Shown: positions 22,696 through 31,076 of the stretch, one piece after another
How positions within the stretch are numbered: position 1 is the stretch's first letter
Layout of the letters: each line of letters starts with the position of its first letter
Assembly (NCBI GenBank): GCA_002347645.1
Contig: DDYF01000039.1
Location: 133,380 to 197,379 of the forward strand
DNA length: 64,000 bases
Source of the DNA: Thermoleophilia bacterium UBA2241
GTDB taxonomy: Bacteria > Actinomycetota > Thermoleophilia > UBA2241
Reading direction: 5' to 3'
Made by a program: the position numbers and the translations under genes
The notes under the pieces: generated by a model
Databases searched by the model: none
Seen by the model: only the letters and a program-made list of their open reading frames with translations
What the model was told of the DNA's origin: nothing

Positions 22696-23484
22696 TCAGG
22701 TTGTGGTGGTGGGCTTGACGGGCTTGTGGACGCGGGCCATGTAGGCGGCCTGCTCAGGGTCGGGCTCGGCGATCGAATAGGTGCTGTCGACGTAGGACAG
22801 GATCCGGTCGAAGGTCGGGTGCACGAGGCGCGGCGGCAGGAGCCCGAAGCGGTCCTTCGCGATGAACTTGCGGCCGGGCCGGAAGGCGCTGACATACTCG
22901 GGCTCGTCTTGGCCGGCGCGCGGCGCGGCGCGCATGTAGCCGGCGAGGTCGACCAGGCCGAGCAGGTCGTTCGCCGCCGTGGGCGTCAGGGCGGGGCCGA
23001 GGTGCACCTCGCCGTCGGCGTCCTCGTCACGACGGACGTGCGCCGTGAAGATGGCATGCACGGGCAGGTCGCGCAGACCGCGGCAGATACGCCTCGTCTG
23101 TTGAGTGATCGCCTGGTAATCGCCCTGAGCCGGCCGGTCGCGCCCCGGTGCGGTCTCCTCGAGCAGGCAGCGCTGGAGCTCCGACACTGAGTCGAGCACG
23201 ACGGCGGTGAAGGCCTCGGGGTCGCGGGCGAGCTCCGAGGCGATCTGCCGGATGACATCGACGAGTCCCTCGTGCGAGGTCTCGCGGATCACCTCGATGT
23301 TCGCCACGGGGACGCCGTGCGGCTCCAAGGCGGCGCGTTGCAGGCCGCGCTCGAGGTCGATGAAGGCGACGCGGCCAAGGCGGGCGGCGCAGGCCGAGCT
23401 CGGCGTCTTGCAGGTGCCGTTGTCGCCGTAGAGCAGCACGTTAATGGTCGTCCGCTGGTCGTCGAGTGTCGGGCGCTGAGTCAC
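22696..23484 (-). CDS. Sak4-like phage RecA-fold ATPase
   Basis: A 262-residue RecA-fold ATPase of the Sak4/phage-nucleotide-binding type. Walker A lies at NVLLYGDNGTCKTPSS, but the Gly before the Lys is Cys25, an unusual change. VAFIDLERGLQRAAL follows, and Walker B is AFTAVVLDSVSEL near residue 100. GDYQAITQQTRRICRGLRDL and IFTAHVRRDED match the sensor region. Such proteins anneal single strands with a partner SSB. GTG 23484 overlaps the stop of the AlpA-like gene. Whether it still hydrolyses ATP is open. Confidence 0.78.
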   Translation of the reverse strand: MTQRPTLDDQRTTINVLLYGDNGTCKTPSSACAARLGRVAFIDLERGLQRAALEPHGVPVANIEVIRETSHEGLVDVIRQIASELARDPEAFTAVVLDSVSELQRCLLEETAPGRDRPAQGDYQAITQQTRRICRGLRDLPVHAIFTAHVRRDEDADGEVHLGPALTPTAANDLLGLVDLAGYMRAAPRAGQDEPEYVSAFRPGRKFIAKDRFGLLPPRLVHPTFDRILSYVDSTYSIAEPDPEQAAYMARVHKPVKPTTTT

Positions 23485-23702
23485 GGTGTGGGCTCCTCGG
23501 TGGCGGGGCCGTCGACGCCCAGGGCGGCGAGCACGGCGGCCGTGGGGATCCTGATCGTGCGGCCGACGCGCAGGACGGGCACCGGCGATTGGCCGGCGCG
23601 GATCGCGTCATAGAGGCTGTCGCTCGAGACGCAGAGCAGGGCCGCGGCGCGCTTCACGTTGAGCGCCGGCGGCAGGTCGGTGAGGTCAGGCGTGCGTCTC
23701 AC
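23481..23702 (-). CDS. AlpA-like HTH (excisionase family) protein
   Basis: A 73-residue protein with the excisionase/AlpA helix-turn-helix: LNVKRAAALLCVSSDSLYDA, IRAGQSPVPVLRVGRTIRIP, TAAVLAALG. This family controls integrase use or acts as recombination directionality factor. Start ATG 23702 lies inside the end of the repressor gene (17-nt overlap) and its stop overlaps the ATPase start, so it is the second gene of the replication operon. It is the better excisionase candidate of the two small HTH genes in the element. Confidence 0.7.
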   Translation of the reverse strand: MRRTPDLTDLPPALNVKRAAALLCVSSDSLYDAIRAGQSPVPVLRVGRTIRIPTAAVLAALGVDGPATEEPTP

Positions 23703-23898
23703 CGTCGACCTCGCTCATGAGCGCCGCCGGGTCGCCCGTCCAGCCCAGAGCACCGGCGAGGCGCTTGAGCTCGCCCGGGTAGGCGACGGCCTTGGCACCC
23801 TCGATCACGCTGAGGCGCGACGGGTGCAAGTCGGCGAGCTGGGCGAGCTTCCGCTTGCTCAGACCACGGAGCTCGCGCTGTCTGGTGATCTCGAACAT
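23686..23898 (-). CDS. XRE/Cro-type repressor
   Basis: A 70-residue helix-turn-helix protein: ITRQRELRGLSKRKLAQLAD, LHPSRLSVIEGAKAVAYPGE, LKRLAGALG. It contains one lambda-repressor-like domain and no peptidase domain. GGAGGAGA precedes the ATG at 23898. It is transcribed opposite the 342-residue gene and integrase, and leads the minus-strand replication operon. That is the position of a master switch. The inverted repeat at 23947-23973 is its likely operator. Lacking a cleavage domain, it may be relieved by a helper-phage protein, as known for SaPI-type satellites. Confidence 0.75.
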   Translation of the reverse strand: MFEITRQRELRGLSKRKLAQLADLHPSRLSVIEGAKAVAYPGELKRLAGALGWTGDPAALMSEVDGETHA

Positions 23899-23913
23899 TC
23901 CTGTCTCCTCCTC

Positions 23914-23942
23914 TTGCCTTTCGTTCACGGTGCCTGTATCAT
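23914..23942 (+). promoter_or_regulatory. Promoter for the 342-residue gene / integrase operon
   Basis: TTGCCT (23914-23919), a 17-nt spacer and TATCAT (23937-23942) face the operon at 23990. Just downstream lies an inverted repeat that would overlap the transcription start and permit repression. Confidence 0.55.
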
Positions 23943-23946
23943 GCCA

Positions 23947-23973
23947 GAGACAATGAAGGCTCAAGATTGTCTC
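23947..23973. promoter_or_regulatory. Inverted-repeat operator between divergent genes
   Basis: GAGACAAT and ATTGTCTC form a perfect 8-bp inverted repeat with 11 bp between, directly after the TATCAT -10 element. Position and size fit a Cro/CI-type operator for the repressor at 23686-23898. Confidence 0.55.
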
Positions 23974-23989
23974 GCAAGGAGGTTCGGCG

Positions 23990-25018
23990 ATGAACAAGAA
24001 ACGGCAGTTGCTCGACGGGGCGCTCCGCGACCTGGGCGAGTGGCCGGCGACGGACGCCGACGTGCAACGCATCCTCGTCGACGAGGAACTCGGCCCGATG
24101 AACGGAGCAACCGACTTCGCCTATGCCGCGGGCTTCATAGCGGATATCCGCGCAGGCGCGCGCCGAGCACGTCGCCCCCGCGCGACGGAGCCGAAGGAGC
24201 GACCTGTCGACGAGGCGACCGACGGCGCGGCGTGGGACGCCTGCCGGCGCCGCGTGCTCACCCGAGCGGCCGGCGTGAGTCCGCGCTTCGCTCGCGGCCT
24301 CTTTGGCCTCGCCGGGCCGGCCTCGCCGGATGACCTGGCCGGCGTGCTCGCGCGGGCGCGAGAGGTAGAACGCCAGGCGGGCGACGAGCTCCGTCTTGAG
24401 GTGCCGGTGATCGAAGGCGAGCAGGTCGTCGTTGCCGACGTGTGGACGGTGTACCGCGGCTACGCGACCGACCCGAAGGAGCCGGCCGAGAGCGCGCCGC
24501 CGCAGGCACTCTTCTACCTTGCCGAGCACGCCGCGCGGATCGCCCGGCGTACCGGCGTGAGCCAAGCTGACGTTGTGCTCTACCTGCTCTGCGACCTCGT
24601 CGTCTACTGGTCGCCGGTGCGCGCCTTCGTCGAGTGGGATCCCTTCGCGATCGTCGTGCGCGCCGACTGGCCGTTCGTGAGGCCCGACGACGTGGCGGCG
24701 CTCTTCGCGCGCGCCCGCGGCAGTCTCTACGGACTCCCGGCGGACGCCGACGCGGCCACGCGGCTCGACGTCGGCAAGCGGGTGATGAGCGCGGAGCTCG
24801 TGCACTTCGTCGCCGAGCGCCGGGAGCTCGCCGACGAGAAGCGCCGGCAGGGCTGGGGGCGCCTGCACAAGGCGTGGACGGCGGCCTACCCCGAGAAGCC
24901 GTACAAGTCGCTCCACTCGATGAAGCGCGCCTACCAGGAGGCCGAGAAGCGCCTCCCCGAGATGACGCTCAGCCCGGCGCCCTGGCGCCCGGTCGCAAGC
25001 GGGAAGGAGGACTCGTGA
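23990..25018 (+). CDS. Uncharacterised 342-residue protein upstream of the integrase
   Basis: I do not recognise a family. It is largely helical, with an Arg-rich linker near residue 55 (RAGARRARRPRATEPKERPV), a central region (LEVPVIEGEQVVVADVWTVY; ADVVLYLLCDLVVYWSPVRA) and a basic C-terminus (GRLHKAWTAAYPEKPYKSLH). AAGGAGG precedes ATG 23990. It is controlled from the divergent promoter opposite the repressor, and its stop overlaps the integrase GTG. The position of an early or lysis-lysogeny gene makes it a candidate for sensing a helper phage or directing integration. No catalytic motif is visible. Confidence 0.7.
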   Translation: MNKKRQLLDGALRDLGEWPATDADVQRILVDEELGPMNGATDFAYAAGFIADIRAGARRARRPRATEPKERPVDEATDGAAWDACRRRVLTRAAGVSPRFARGLFGLAGPASPDDLAGVLARAREVERQAGDELRLEVPVIEGEQVVVADVWTVYRGYATDPKEPAESAPPQALFYLAEHAARIARRTGVSQADVVLYLLCDLVVYWSPVRAFVEWDPFAIVVRADWPFVRPDDVAALFARARGSLYGLPADADAATRLDVGKRVMSAELVHFVAERRELADEKRRQGWGRLHKAWTAAYPEKPYKSLHSMKRAYQEAEKRLPEMTLSPAPWRPVASGKEDS

Positions 25019-26274
25019 ACGGCCACGTCCGCAAGCGCGGCAGCTCCTACGAGGTGATCCTCGATCTCGGCCGGCAGCCGGCGCAACGCTGCCCGGCGTG
25101 CATGGCGAAGAAGGGCCGCGCCGGCGGCCGTCTGCTGTGGACCGAGGACACCCGCCTGGACGCCTGCCCCGTCTGCGGCGGCGAGCTCGAGGACGTGACG
25201 GGCCGCCGTCAGCTCGTCGTTCCCGAGCGTTTCAAGACGGAGCGCGCGGCGGCGAAGCGGCTCAGGCAAGAGCTCACGGCGGCCGATGAGGGCGCCTTCG
25301 TCGAGCCCTCGACGATCACCCTCGGCGACTACCTGACGGAGGTGTGGCTGCCCTCTCTCGCTGGCGAGGAGCTCGCGCCCGGGACCGTGCGCCTCTACCG
25401 CGTACACGTCGATCAGCGCCTCGTGCCCGTCCTCGGCAAGCGCCCTCTACAGGCGCTCAGGGGGGCCGACGTGACGGAGCTCAAGACGCACATGGCGACG
25501 CACAAGGGCGTCCGCGGCAAGCTGCCCTCGGCGCAGACGCGCCGGCAGACGGTCGTCGTGCTGCACAAGGCGCTGGGCGCCGCCGTCAGGGACGGCTACC
25601 TGCCCCGCAATCCCGCGCAGGGCGTGAGGCCGCCGCGGGTGCGCCGGCGCGAGGTGACGACCTGGACGGCCGGCGAGCTGCGCACCTTTCTCGCCTCGAC
25701 GCGAGGCGACCGTCTGGCCCCGTTGTGGCGCTTCCTGTCGCAGACCGGCCTCCGTCGTGGCGAGGCGCTCGGCCTGTGCGTCGAGGCGCTCAAGCTGGAC
25801 GCCGGCAAGGTCGAGGTCCTCCGGCAGCGGCGCCAGGACGGCTACGCGGTCGAGGAGGCCGAGCTCAAGGCCGGCGAGCGCCGCACGATCAGTATCGACG
25901 CGAGGACCGTCGAGGCCCTTCGGGCCCAGGCAGCACAACAGCTCGAGGACGCAGCGATGGGCGGCGACAAGTGGACAGCGACCGGCTTCGTGTTCACACG
26001 CGAGGACGGCCTGCCCTGGCACCCCGACCGGGTCACGAAGCTGTTCGACGTCGCGGTCAAGACGGCCGGCGTGCCGCGCATCCGGCTTCACGACCTGCGC
26101 CACACTTGGGCGACGCTCGCCCTGCGCGCCGGCGTGCACCCGAAGGTCGTGCAGGAGCGGCTCGGCCACAAGCGGATCGGCATGACGCTGGACACGTACA
26201 GCCATGTCCTGCCCGATATGCAGGAGGCCGCGGCCAAGCTCGTGGCGGCCCTGGTCGACGGGGAGGCGACATGA
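25015..26274 (+). CDS. int: Tyrosine recombinase (integrase) with zinc-ribbon N-terminus
   Basis: A 419-residue phage-type integrase. Catalytic residues are Arg247 (TGLRRGEAL), His359 and Arg362 (LHDLRHTWA), His385 (LGHKRIGMT) and Tyr395 (LDTYSH). The core-binding domain spans about residues 100-205 (ITLGDYLTEVWLPSL). The arm-binding N-terminus (HVRKRGSSYEVILDLGRQ) is interrupted by a four-cysteine zinc ribbon: CPAC (26-29) and CPVC (51-54). GTG 25015 overlaps the preceding stop. It lies 0.6 kb from attR in tRNA-Asn, the usual place, and is followed with ATGA overlap by an HEXXH protein. Confidence 0.93.
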   Translation: MNGHVRKRGSSYEVILDLGRQPAQRCPACMAKKGRAGGRLLWTEDTRLDACPVCGGELEDVTGRRQLVVPERFKTERAAAKRLRQELTAADEGAFVEPSTITLGDYLTEVWLPSLAGEELAPGTVRLYRVHVDQRLVPVLGKRPLQALRGADVTELKTHMATHKGVRGKLPSAQTRRQTVVVLHKALGAAVRDGYLPRNPAQGVRPPRVRRREVTTWTAGELRTFLASTRGDRLAPLWRFLSQTGLRRGEALGLCVEALKLDAGKVEVLRQRRQDGYAVEEAELKAGERRTISIDARTVEALRAQAAQQLEDAAMGGDKWTATGFVFTREDGLPWHPDRVTKLFDVAVKTAGVPRIRLHDLRHTWATLALRAGVHPKVVQERLGHKRIGMTLDTYSHVLPDMQEAAAKLVAALVDGEAT

Positions 26275-26780
26275 GAGCGACGAAGAAGCACCGGACGGTG
26301 GCCTACCACGAGGCGGGACACGCGGTCATGCGCTTAGAGCTTGGGCGACGGCCGATCCACGCCACAATCAAGCCCTCGCTGGCTACGCTCGGTCACGTCA
26401 GACACCGCAGAACGCAGCTGGATCTCGACTACTTCGACGCCCGCGACTGGCGCCTCCAGCGCTGGGCCGAGACTGAGGTCATGGTCTCTCTCGCCGGTCG
26501 CGAGGCTGAGCGTCGACTCACGGGCCGCAAGAACAACGAGGGCGCAGCGTCGGACATCGAGTGGGCGCTCGAGGTCGCGCGGAAGTGCGAGGGCGAGCGG
26601 GCCAGAGCTTTCGTGAGCTGGTTGAAACTCAAGACGCGCGACTGGATCGCCTCGCCGCTCGTCTGGATGCAGATCGAGGCCGTCGCCGGCGCCCTGCTCG
26701 AGCGGGAGACGCTGACAGGAGCCGAGGTGCGCGAGGTCGCGTACGCGGCTGTGAGGTCTCAAGTTGAGGGCGGTGCGTGA
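26271..26780 (+). CDS. M41-like HEXXH metalloprotease domain protein
   Basis: A 169-residue protein with TVAYHEAGHAVMRLELG (His13, Glu14, His17), the zinc site of FtsH-type M41 peptidases, followed by LGHVRHR and helices similar to the M41 helical subdomain (EVMVSLAGREAERRLTGRKN, ASDIEWALEVARKCEG). No AAA+ or membrane domain is attached, so it is a free-standing protease-like domain. ATG overlaps the integrase stop. Stand-alone metalloproteases next to integrases can cleave element repressors (the ImmA type in ICEBs1); this protein may play such a part, but that is inference. Confidence 0.7.
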   Translation: MRATKKHRTVAYHEAGHAVMRLELGRRPIHATIKPSLATLGHVRHRRTQLDLDYFDARDWRLQRWAETEVMVSLAGREAERRLTGRKNNEGAASDIEWALEVARKCEGERARAFVSWLKLKTRDWIASPLVWMQIEAVAGALLERETLTGAEVREVAYAAVRSQVEGGA

Positions 26781-26794
26781 GCGTTTGCCGAAGT

Positions 26795-26817
26795 GTGGAG
26801 GGCAAGTGGAGGGCAAA
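26795..26817. repeat. Tandem GTGGAGGGCAA repeats near attR
   Basis: GTGGAGGGCAA (26795-26805) followed directly by GTGGAGGGCAAA (26806-26817), matching the pair at 12505-12529 near the other end, in the same orientation on the printed strand. Likely integrase arm-binding sites. Confidence 0.6.
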
Positions 26818-26864
26818 AGGCCCGTCTCCGCCGGTCTTGGTGCTAGCGAAAACGGGCCTTTTGC
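26813..26864. terminator. Element-supplied hairpin between the HEXXH gene and tRNA-Asn
   Basis: GCAAAAGGCCCGT (26813-26825) pairs perfectly with 26852-26864 over a 26-nt loop. On either strand the GC part is followed by TTTT, so it can end both the integrase operon (+) and the tRNA-Asn transcript (-). It replaces the hairpin at 12344-12378 that served the tRNA before integration. Confidence 0.65.
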
Positions 26865-26871
26865 AGGTATT

Positions 26872-26911
26872 TGGCTCCTCGGGTAGGACTCGAACCTACA
26901 ACCCTCCGGTT
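26872..26911. repeat. attR: 40-bp repeat within intact tRNA-Asn
   Basis: The 3' 40 bp of the tRNA gene, identical to 12385-12424. Homology ends in the anticodon loop, the usual crossover zone for tRNA-directed tyrosine integrases. Confidence 0.9.
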
Positions 26912-26946
26912 AACAGCCGGATGCTCTACCATTGAGCTACCGAGGA
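26872..26946 (-). tRNA. tRNA-Asn (GTT)
   Basis: On the minus strand the gene begins TCCTCGG and ends CCGAGGA-G-CCA, giving a full 7-bp acceptor stem. The anticodon loop reads CTGTTAA with GTT at 26912-26914, and the T arm GGTTCGAGTCC is standard. The CCA is encoded. The gene remains intact because the integrated element regenerated its 3' half. Confidence 0.95.
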
Positions 26947-27013
26947 CCGCTCTGGCCGGGACAGTATAGGCCAGAGGTGAAGACGTGCGCCAGCGCGCCC
27001 TGCGGCTCGAACA

Positions 27014-28462
27014 TCAGTGCCAGCGGGGCTCGAGCCACCAGCCGTTCGGCACGCCGTAGGCCTCCGACCCGACGGACTCGTGGCTGCGCAGGCCGCGCCG
27101 CGCCTCGACAGTGAGCTTGGCCGCGAGACGCTGCCGCAGCTCCTCGAAGCGGGGCCTCCAGTAACTCTCGTCGCCGGGCTCGCGGCCGGCCAGCTCGCCG
27201 CTGGCGACGACGGCCTTCGCGGCGGCCTCCGCCGGTACCGGCTCCGTCCACCACTCGGGACACGCGACCCGCATCCCGAAACGACTCGCCGGCGTGTCGA
27301 GGTCGGCGGCCGGGTCGCCGGCCGGCAGATAGGCCCACGACTCAGCCTGCAGCGTGATCGACGTGTTCGGCGCGCCGTTCACGAAGGCCTCCAGCGCGTC
27401 GAGCGTCTCGTCCGCGCTGGCTTCGGACTCGCCCGGCTGGTTGAAGGTGAACGCGGCCGCCGTCAGGAGCCCCTTGGCGTTGGCGTAGGTCAAGAGGTCG
27501 AGGGCGTGCTCGACGGCGCGCTGCGGCTGCGGCGCCTGGCCTGTGCGCGAGAGGAGGTCGCGCGAGAGGGTACCCACGTCGAGCCGCAGGCGCACGCGCG
27601 CCGCGTACATCTTGTCGAGGTCGAGGCGGACCAGCGCGTCGGGCCTGCCGGTCAACGAGATTGCGAGATCACGACGGTCGCTCGTCGCGACACGGTCGAG
27701 CACCGCGCGCCGCCAGACTGCGTCGTAGCCGAAGGCCGGGTCCAGGATGTCGATGCGACCGGGCCGCAAGGCGGCGACTTGGTCGATGAGCGCGAGCGCG
27801 ACGTCCGGCGGGTACGCGTGCCAGCCGGCGCCGCCCGGACGCAGCAGGCAGGCGGGCGCGTTGTACGGACAACCGCGGCTGAGGAAGACGCCGAGCTTGG
27901 GCAGACCCGTGGCGGCGTACGGGTAGGCCACGAAGTCCGGCAGGTGCTCCACGTCGAGCGGCAGCGGCGTGCCCTCGACCGGCCGGCAGCTCAGCGTGTC
28001 GCGGTCGCCGTCGGCCACCGCCTGCGCCAGCGTGACCACGGCGCTCTCGGCCTCGCCGACGACCAGCCAGTTGAACGGCGAACCCTCGTACGCGAAGTCA
28101 TCCGGGCGCACGGATACGTGGTAGCCCTCGACGGCGATCACGGCGCTGGGATGGAGCCGGCGCACGCGCTCGGCGACGGCGATCGCAGCGGAGTACTGCA
28201 GCGCCGACCAGCACGAGATGACGACGAGGTCCGCCGGAAGCGCGCGCAGGAGGTCCTCGGCTTTGCCGAGGAAGTCGGCGCGCGCCTCCTCGCTATCCGG
28301 GTTGCCCAGCTCGGCCTCCAGATCGAGCACGCCGACGGTGTGACCCGCCCGCCTGAGCTCGGAGAACAGACTCACCAGTTCGGGCTTGACGCGCGGGCCG
28401 TCGGCCCAGCGGCCGCCGAACAGGGAAGCCGGGAACACCAGAAGGACGCGCGGATCGCCCAT
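27014..28462 (-). CDS. B12-binding radical SAM-like protein lacking one cluster Cys
   Basis: A 482-residue protein with an N-terminal cobalamin-binding-like domain (VLLVFPASLFGGRWADGPRV, LFSELRRAGHTVGVLDLEAE, LVVISCWSALQYSAA) and a radical-SAM barrel (ILDPAFGYDAVW, LTGRPDALVRLDLDKM, FTFNQPGESEASADETLDAL). The cluster motif should be CxxxCxxC, but the sequence is GCPYNAPAC: Cys198 and Cys205 are present while position 202 is Ala. A normal SAM-binding 4Fe-4S site is therefore unlikely, although the rest of the protein is intact and in frame. ATG 28462 has GAGGTGG upstream. The substrate is unknown. Confidence 0.75.
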   Translation of the reverse strand: MGDPRVLLVFPASLFGGRWADGPRVKPELVSLFSELRRAGHTVGVLDLEAELGNPDSEEARADFLGKAEDLLRALPADLVVISCWSALQYSAAIAVAERVRRLHPSAVIAVEGYHVSVRPDDFAYEGSPFNWLVVGEAESAVVTLAQAVADGDRDTLSCRPVEGTPLPLDVEHLPDFVAYPYAATGLPKLGVFLSRGCPYNAPACLLRPGGAGWHAYPPDVALALIDQVAALRPGRIDILDPAFGYDAVWRRAVLDRVATSDRRDLAISLTGRPDALVRLDLDKMYAARVRLRLDVGTLSRDLLSRTGQAPQPQRAVEHALDLLTYANAKGLLTAAAFTFNQPGESEASADETLDALEAFVNGAPNTSITLQAESWAYLPAGDPAADLDTPASRFGMRVACPEWWTEPVPAEAAAKAVVASGELAGREPGDESYWRPRFEELRQRLAAKLTVEARRGLRSHESVGSEAYGVPNGWWLEPRWH

Positions 28463-28593
28463 TCTCGCCACCTCGTGAGTCGGCCGCGCTCGCCGCGGCA
28501 CACGTTCGCAGGACGTGGAACGAGGCGCGCCGGACGGATGCCCGGGCGCCGCCGGCCCTGCCGGCATTATGTTCGAGGCGCGCGGGCGAGAAA

Positions 28594-28690
28594 CGTGGCG
28601 CGGCGGCGCAAACCGTCGCGCGTCAGTCGTGGCGCGGCGGCGCAAACCGTCGCGCGTCAGTCGTGGCGCGGCGGCGCAAGCCGTCGCGCA

Positions 28691-28695
<5 letters not shown>
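28594..28695. repeat. Three tandem copies of a 34-bp repeat
   Basis: Units begin at 28594, 28628 and 28662. The first two are identical; the third differs at two bases. Each contains GCGCGGCGG, a 6-nt loop and CCGTCGCGC, which fold as a 9-bp hairpin with one G-U pair in plus-strand RNA. The array overlaps the last codons of the first rpoD gene and lies before the radical SAM gene. There are no spacers, so it is not CRISPR. Confidence 0.8.
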
Positions 28696-29821
<1,126 letters not shown>

Positions 29822-29954
29822 GCGGTTCTCCTCGCCGGCTCGTTCAATCTCACGTCAGTATGCGGTGACCCTGCGGCGCACCGCACGCTCGTCCCACTAC
29901 GTCGACTTGTGTGAGGTCAGGCTTCGCGGGACCTCACGGTGGCACCTTCGGCCG

Positions 29955-31072
<1,118 letters not shown>

Positions 31073-31076
<4 letters not shown>

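Larger units (their letters stand above)
12385..26911. mobile_element. Integrated phage-satellite-like element in tRNA-Asn
   Basis: A 14.5-kb element flanked by 40-bp perfect direct repeats equal to the 3' part of tRNA-Asn. The intact tRNA is on the right and the fragment on the left; the integrase gene abuts the tRNA. It carries a repressor with divergent promoter, an AlpA-like HTH protein, a Sak4-like ATPase, an SSB-like protein, a primase zinc finger, a primase-helicase, a candidate origin, several small zinc-finger proteins and one HK97-type capsid protein. Terminase, portal, protease, tail and lysis genes are absent. That set fits a satellite depending on a helper phage. A prepilin-containing operon sits at the left end as likely cargo. 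Confidence 0.85.
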
